DNA of 5,014 nucleotides from Saprospirales bacterium (lineage in GTDB: Bacteria > Bacteroidota > Bacteroidia > Chitinophagales > Saprospiraceae): positions 6,021-11,034 of the forward strand of contig DLXL01000539.1 of the NCBI GenBank assembly GCA_003448025.1, given 5' to 3'. Below are positions 4,654 to 5,014 of this stretch, piece after piece (the first letter of the stretch is position 1; each line of letters opens with the position of its first letter). Made by a program: the position numbers and the translations under genes. Under the pieces are notes generated by a model. That model saw only the letters and a list, made by a program, of their open reading frames with translations. It made no database searches and was not told where the DNA came from.

Positions 4654-5014
4654 GTATTGCTTCTGCCGGTTGCAGGCGCAGGGCTTTCCAGGCCGGGAAC
4701 ACAGAAGCGAACAGTGCGATGAAAAATACCACCTGAACCACCTGCCATACTTTGAAAGCCGGTATCTCAGGATAAATAATGGCCTCGTACCCGAAGTCCT
4801 TCATGGTGTTGCCTGCAATGACGCTAAAATCTATGCCTTTTACCGACAGCCGGGCATTCAGGGCAAAAGCCAGCGCAACACCTGCCGGGCAACCGACCAT
4901 GCTCAACAAAAGCGTTTCTATCACTACCATGCCGAATACCCGGAGCCTGGTCATGCCGATCGCCATGAGCATCCCGATCTCGCGGGTACGCTCCAGGACC
5001 GCCATCAGCATGGT
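4646..5014 (-). CDS. ABC transporter permease, MacB/FtsX type, C-terminal part (5' end outside window)
   Basis: The frame is open through the right edge; the ATG at 5011 is internal, since TMLMAVLERTREIGMLMAIGM matches the NTMxMxVxERTREIGxxxAxG loop that precedes the last transmembrane helices in FtsX/MacB permeases. About 122 residues are visible. They contain a hydrophobic helix at about 25-51, an extracytoplasmic stretch at about 52-86, a final helix at about 88-105, and the family's closing motif PAWKALRLQPAEAIR (106-120). A stop follows after one Gln (TAA at 4648-4646). It should pair with the ATPase encoded at 4249-3539. Proteins of this family move substrates out of the inner-membrane outer leaflet or periplasm, or transmit force; the periplasmic domain that would help choose lies outside the window. 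Its stop lies within a 27-bp repeat whose second copy starts the ATPase. Confidence 0.9.
   Translation of the reverse strand, partial: TMLMAVLERTREIGMLMAIGMTRLRVFGMVVIETLLLSMVGCPAGVALAFALNARLSVKGIDFSVIAGNTMKDFGYEAIIYPEIPAFKVWQVVQVVFFIALFASVFPAWKALRLQPAEAIRQ

Overview
The window looks like chromosomal DNA of a Bacteroidota species, probably of the Saprospiria/Cytophagia type. The evidence is a C-terminal type IX secretion (T9SS, Por) sorting domain, an HYR adhesion-type domain, weak or absent Shine-Dalgarno sequences at the starts that can be inspected, and moderate GC. The lineage is an inference from gene content. No rRNA, tRNA, CRISPR array or complete transposase gene was found.

Layout. 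Positions 1-1229 (+) hold the C-terminal 408 residues of a large secreted, cysteine-rich surface protein (delta-60-type repeat remnant, HYR domain, T9SS type A tail). After a 46-bp convergent spacer, everything else reads on the minus strand and forms one tight gene set. In transcription order (right to left) it is: the C-terminal part of a MacB/FtsX-type ABC permease (5014-4646, truncated by the window edge), its LolD/MacB-type ATPase (4249-3539), a site-2-protease-like M50 metalloprotease with a C-terminal CBS pair (3542-2448), and an uncharacterised outer-membrane beta-barrel protein (2451-1276). The last three genes are joined by 4-base stop/start overlaps (ATGA and GTGA), so they are probably translated together. 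The set links an inner-membrane ABC machine, an intramembrane protease with a possible nucleotide-sensing domain, and an outer-membrane barrel. This suggests a cell-envelope function, but the substrate cannot be read from the sequence.

The most unusual part is the 396-bp gap between permease and ATPase (4250-4645), where such pairs are normally almost contiguous. It is explained by at least two nested events. (a) A 27-bp direct repeat (4239-4265 and 4627-4653) duplicates the permease-stop/ATPase-start junction, so each gene keeps an intact end. (b) Between these copies lies a roughly 298-bp MITE-like element (4311-4608). It has perfect 23-bp terminal inverted repeats, an apparent 8-bp target duplication (TTTTGGAA), no transposase, and an interior that is itself a diverged long palindrome carrying two REP-like hairpins. 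It sits in the loop of an older imperfect palindrome (GACCTTTAAG...CTTGCAGGTC). In the operon transcript the whole gap could fold into a very long hairpin between permease and ATPase.
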